A DNA stretch of 7,272 bases, taken from assembly GCA_919901895.1 (NCBI GenBank), contig CAKKQI010000386.1, positions 1 through 7,272 on the forward strand, written 5' to 3'. The DNA is from Candidatus Brocadiaceae bacterium (GTDB lineage Bacteria; Planctomycetota; MHYJ01; JACQXL01; CAKKQI01). Below are positions 5,783-7,272 of the stretch, one piece after another; within the stretch, counting starts at the first letter, position 1, and each line of letters opens with the position of its first letter. Made by a program: the position numbers and the translations under genes. The notes under the pieces were generated by a model, which was not told the origin of the DNA, did no database searches, and saw only the letters and a list, made by a program, of their open reading frames with translations.

Positions 5783-5818
5783 GATTACACCGATTCTTGA
5801 ATAGCGATTACACAGATT
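5783..5818. repeat. Two 13-bp direct repeats between kinase and regulator genes
   Basis: GATTACACCGATT (5783-5795) and GATTACACAGATT (5806-5818) differ at one base and start 23 bp apart, close to two helical turns. They resemble units of GATTACACAGATT-type short repeats that I recall being scattered through intergenic DNA of many environmental bacteria. A binding site for a dimeric regulator is an alternative. Confidence 0.5.
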
Positions 5819-5823
5819 ATCAG

Positions 5824-5845
5824 ACATCCTCTCATTATAGGATGT
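5824..5845. repeat. Hairpin in the kinase-regulator spacer
   Basis: ACATCCT (5824-5830) and AGGATGT (5839-5845) form a 7-bp stem with an 8-nt loop, just after the kinase stop codon. In the direction of transcription (minus) no T-run follows, so full termination is unlikely. It could process the mRNA or dampen read-through, so that kinase and regulator are made at different levels. Confidence 0.45.
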
Positions 5846-5856
5846 TTTCCGTCAAA

Positions 5857-7272
5857 TCAGAGATGCGCGGCTTCTGATATTACTTTGGGTCGGTTTCCGA
5901 CGTTGCCTGACGGCAACCAGATATAAAATTGGCTTCCCTGACCGGGTTGGCTTTTTACCCAGATCTGACCATTATGTTGACTGATTATCTTCTGGCAGAT
6001 GGCTAACCCTAAACCGGTCCCTTTCTGTTGCTTGGTGGTAAAAAAAGGAGTAAAAACATGATCTAAGTGCTCGTCGTTTATTCCATAGCCGGTGTCAGAA
6101 ATTTCAATCCGGAACCCTTCGGTTTCGTTTAAGTTATGAGAGGAAGTTTTAATCTGTAATTCCCCGCCTTGAGGCATCGCATCCATCGCATTGTTCAGTA
6201 GATTGATCATTACCTGTTGCAATTCATTAAAATTACCGTAGATTAATCCGAGTTTATTGTCAAGTAACGGCGTAACTTTGATATTATTGATTTCAAGGCT
6301 GGAGCCGACCAGGAGGAGACTTTCATTAATCACCGTATTTATTGAAATATTTTCTTTTTTAGCAACCGTTGGACGGGCAAAATTTAACAGCCCCTTAGTA
6401 ATCAGGGCAATTCGTTCGGACTGGCGATAGATTTTTTCTAATTCAGAAATAGTTCCTTGGTCAAAATGCTTTTCGTGATTATTCAGAAGTAATTTTACTT
6501 TACCGATAATAATTCCGACCGGGTTATTAATTTCGTGGGCAATATTGCCAGCCAGTTCCCCGATGGCGCTCATTTTGCTGCTCTGCAATAATTGAAGAGC
6601 TGTTTCTTTTTCATGGGTAATATCGCGAATAAGTTCCAGGATAACGGTTTCTTCCTGTTCGTTTTTAATCGGCAGGGCGCTAAAATGGAAAAAACGTTTA
6701 TGCTGGAAGGTATCTTTTAAGACATATTCTTGTTCCTGGACCTGTCCGGTTTTAAGAGCCATCGTGGCTGGACAGGTTACTTCCGGTAGGGCTGAAGTTA
6801 ATTTTTTATTTAAAAAATCCTGAAGAATCGGACAGGCGTTCGGTGCGCCAAACCACTCGGTTATTTTTTTATTAGACCAGATCGTGCGATGGTCCGCGCC
6901 GAGTAGAATTAAGCCGGCCCCGATTGTATCAACGACCAGGTCCAGTTTTTTCTTTTCAGCCGTTACCTGGCGGACTGTTTGTAATGCCTTTGATTCTTCT
7001 TTCCGTAGTTTATCCACTAAATAAGTCGTGAAATATAACGTCCCCCAGAGGAAAACCGTAAAAGATGTGATCAGTCCGATAATATAGACCTGGTGATGCA
7101 CCGGTTCTGATAGTGGAGTATTTTCGTGAAGCATCATGTCTAAAGAATAATGGTTCAGCATACCGGTATGTTCGCCTAAGGTTAACCCGAGGCAGAGGAG
7201 CCAGGCCAGAGTGGTGATTAAGTAAGCCGGTCGTTTGGCTAAGAGGATGCCGGCGATAATCACGTGAAAAAT
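5857..7272 (-). CDS. Membrane sensor histidine kinase with PAS domain (N-terminus outside window)
   Basis: The frame is open to the right edge, so the N-terminus is missing; the GTG at 7263 gives 468 residues but is probably internal. Numbering from that GTG, a partial membrane helix, a second at about 12-29 and a third at about 59-83 are visible, then a coiled-coil linker (84-108) and a PAS domain (about 105-217) with cysteines C144 and C164. The HisKA domain has phospho-acceptor H243 in ELAGNIAHEINNP. The HATPase domain shows the N-box QQVMINLLNNAMDAM (349-363), G1 DTGYGI (390-395), F-box FTPFFTTK (404-411) and G2 GTGLGLAI (415-422). This NtrB-like kinase autophosphorylates and should pass phosphate to D54 of the response regulator encoded 94 bp downstream. 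The short periplasmic loops point to sensing within or near the membrane, or through PAS. The signal is unknown. Confidence 0.95.
   Translation of the reverse strand: MFHVIIAGILLAKRPAYLITTLAWLLCLGLTLGEHTGMLNHYSLDMMLHENTPLSEPVHHQVYIIGLITSFTVFLWGTLYFTTYLVDKLRKEESKALQTVRQVTAEKKKLDLVVDTIGAGLILLGADHRTIWSNKKITEWFGAPNACPILQDFLNKKLTSALPEVTCPATMALKTGQVQEQEYVLKDTFQHKRFFHFSALPIKNEQEETVILELIRDITHEKETALQLLQSSKMSAIGELAGNIAHEINNPVGIIIGKVKLLLNNHEKHFDQGTISELEKIYRQSERIALITKGLLNFARPTVAKKENISINTVINESLLLVGSSLEINNIKVTPLLDNKLGLIYGNFNELQQVMINLLNNAMDAMPQGGELQIKTSSHNLNETEGFRIEISDTGYGINDEHLDHVFTPFFTTKQQKGTGLGLAICQKIISQHNGQIWVKSQPGQGSQFYIWLPSGNVGNRPKVISEAAHL

Noticed and set aside
1..7272. tRNA, rRNA, CRISPR array or riboswitch
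   Set aside because: No clover-leaf, rRNA-like, regularly spaced repeat or known riboswitch core sequence could be recognised in the intergenic stretches.

Overview
The window reads as part of one co-directional block: every supported gene is on the minus strand, so gene order runs from high to low coordinates. A Gram-negative host is indicated by an outer-membrane beta-barrel with a haem motif, a sigma-54 activator with its sensor kinase, System II (Ccs/Res) cytochrome c maturation proteins and a Rex NADH sensor. Coding sequence is of moderate GC, with AT-rich spacers and GC-rich palindromic repeats. This mix fits an anaerobic or facultative environmental lineage rich in c-type cytochromes (Deltaproteobacteria-like groups, Planctomycetes or Omnitrophota-type candidate phyla). 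I cannot name the phylum from the sequence alone.

Right part (4371-7272): a membrane histidine kinase, cut at its N-terminus by the window edge, is followed after about 94 bp by an NtrC-family response regulator with receiver, AAA+ and Fis-type helix-turn-helix domains. The spacer holds two 13-bp direct repeats and a hairpin.

Middle (1924-4370): a 250-plus-bp AT-rich regulatory stretch ends in a near-consensus sigma-54 promoter just before a compact ResB/Ccs1 gene. CcsA (WWD haem-handling protein) follows after 26 bp. Rex follows with an 8-bp overlap of its start with the ccsA stop.

Left part (1-1923): one base after the rex stop, and served by a very strong ribosome binding site inside the last rex codons, begins a 452-residue exported protein. 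It has one CXXCH haem motif next to its signal peptide and a beta-barrel-like C-terminus. After a spacer packed with GC-rich palindromes and a plausible sigma-70 promoter comes the start of a small exported protein, possibly cupredoxin-like, which leaves the window.

How they may work together (inference): the kinase senses an envelope or redox cue and phosphorylates the sigma-54 activator. The activator then switches on the resB-ccsA-rex-haem barrel operon from the sigma-54 promoter. The Ccs proteins attach haem to exported apocytochromes, one of which may be the barrel protein itself, while co-produced Rex reports the NADH/NAD+ ratio to other respiratory genes. The whole looks like a regulated electron-transfer module at the cell envelope.
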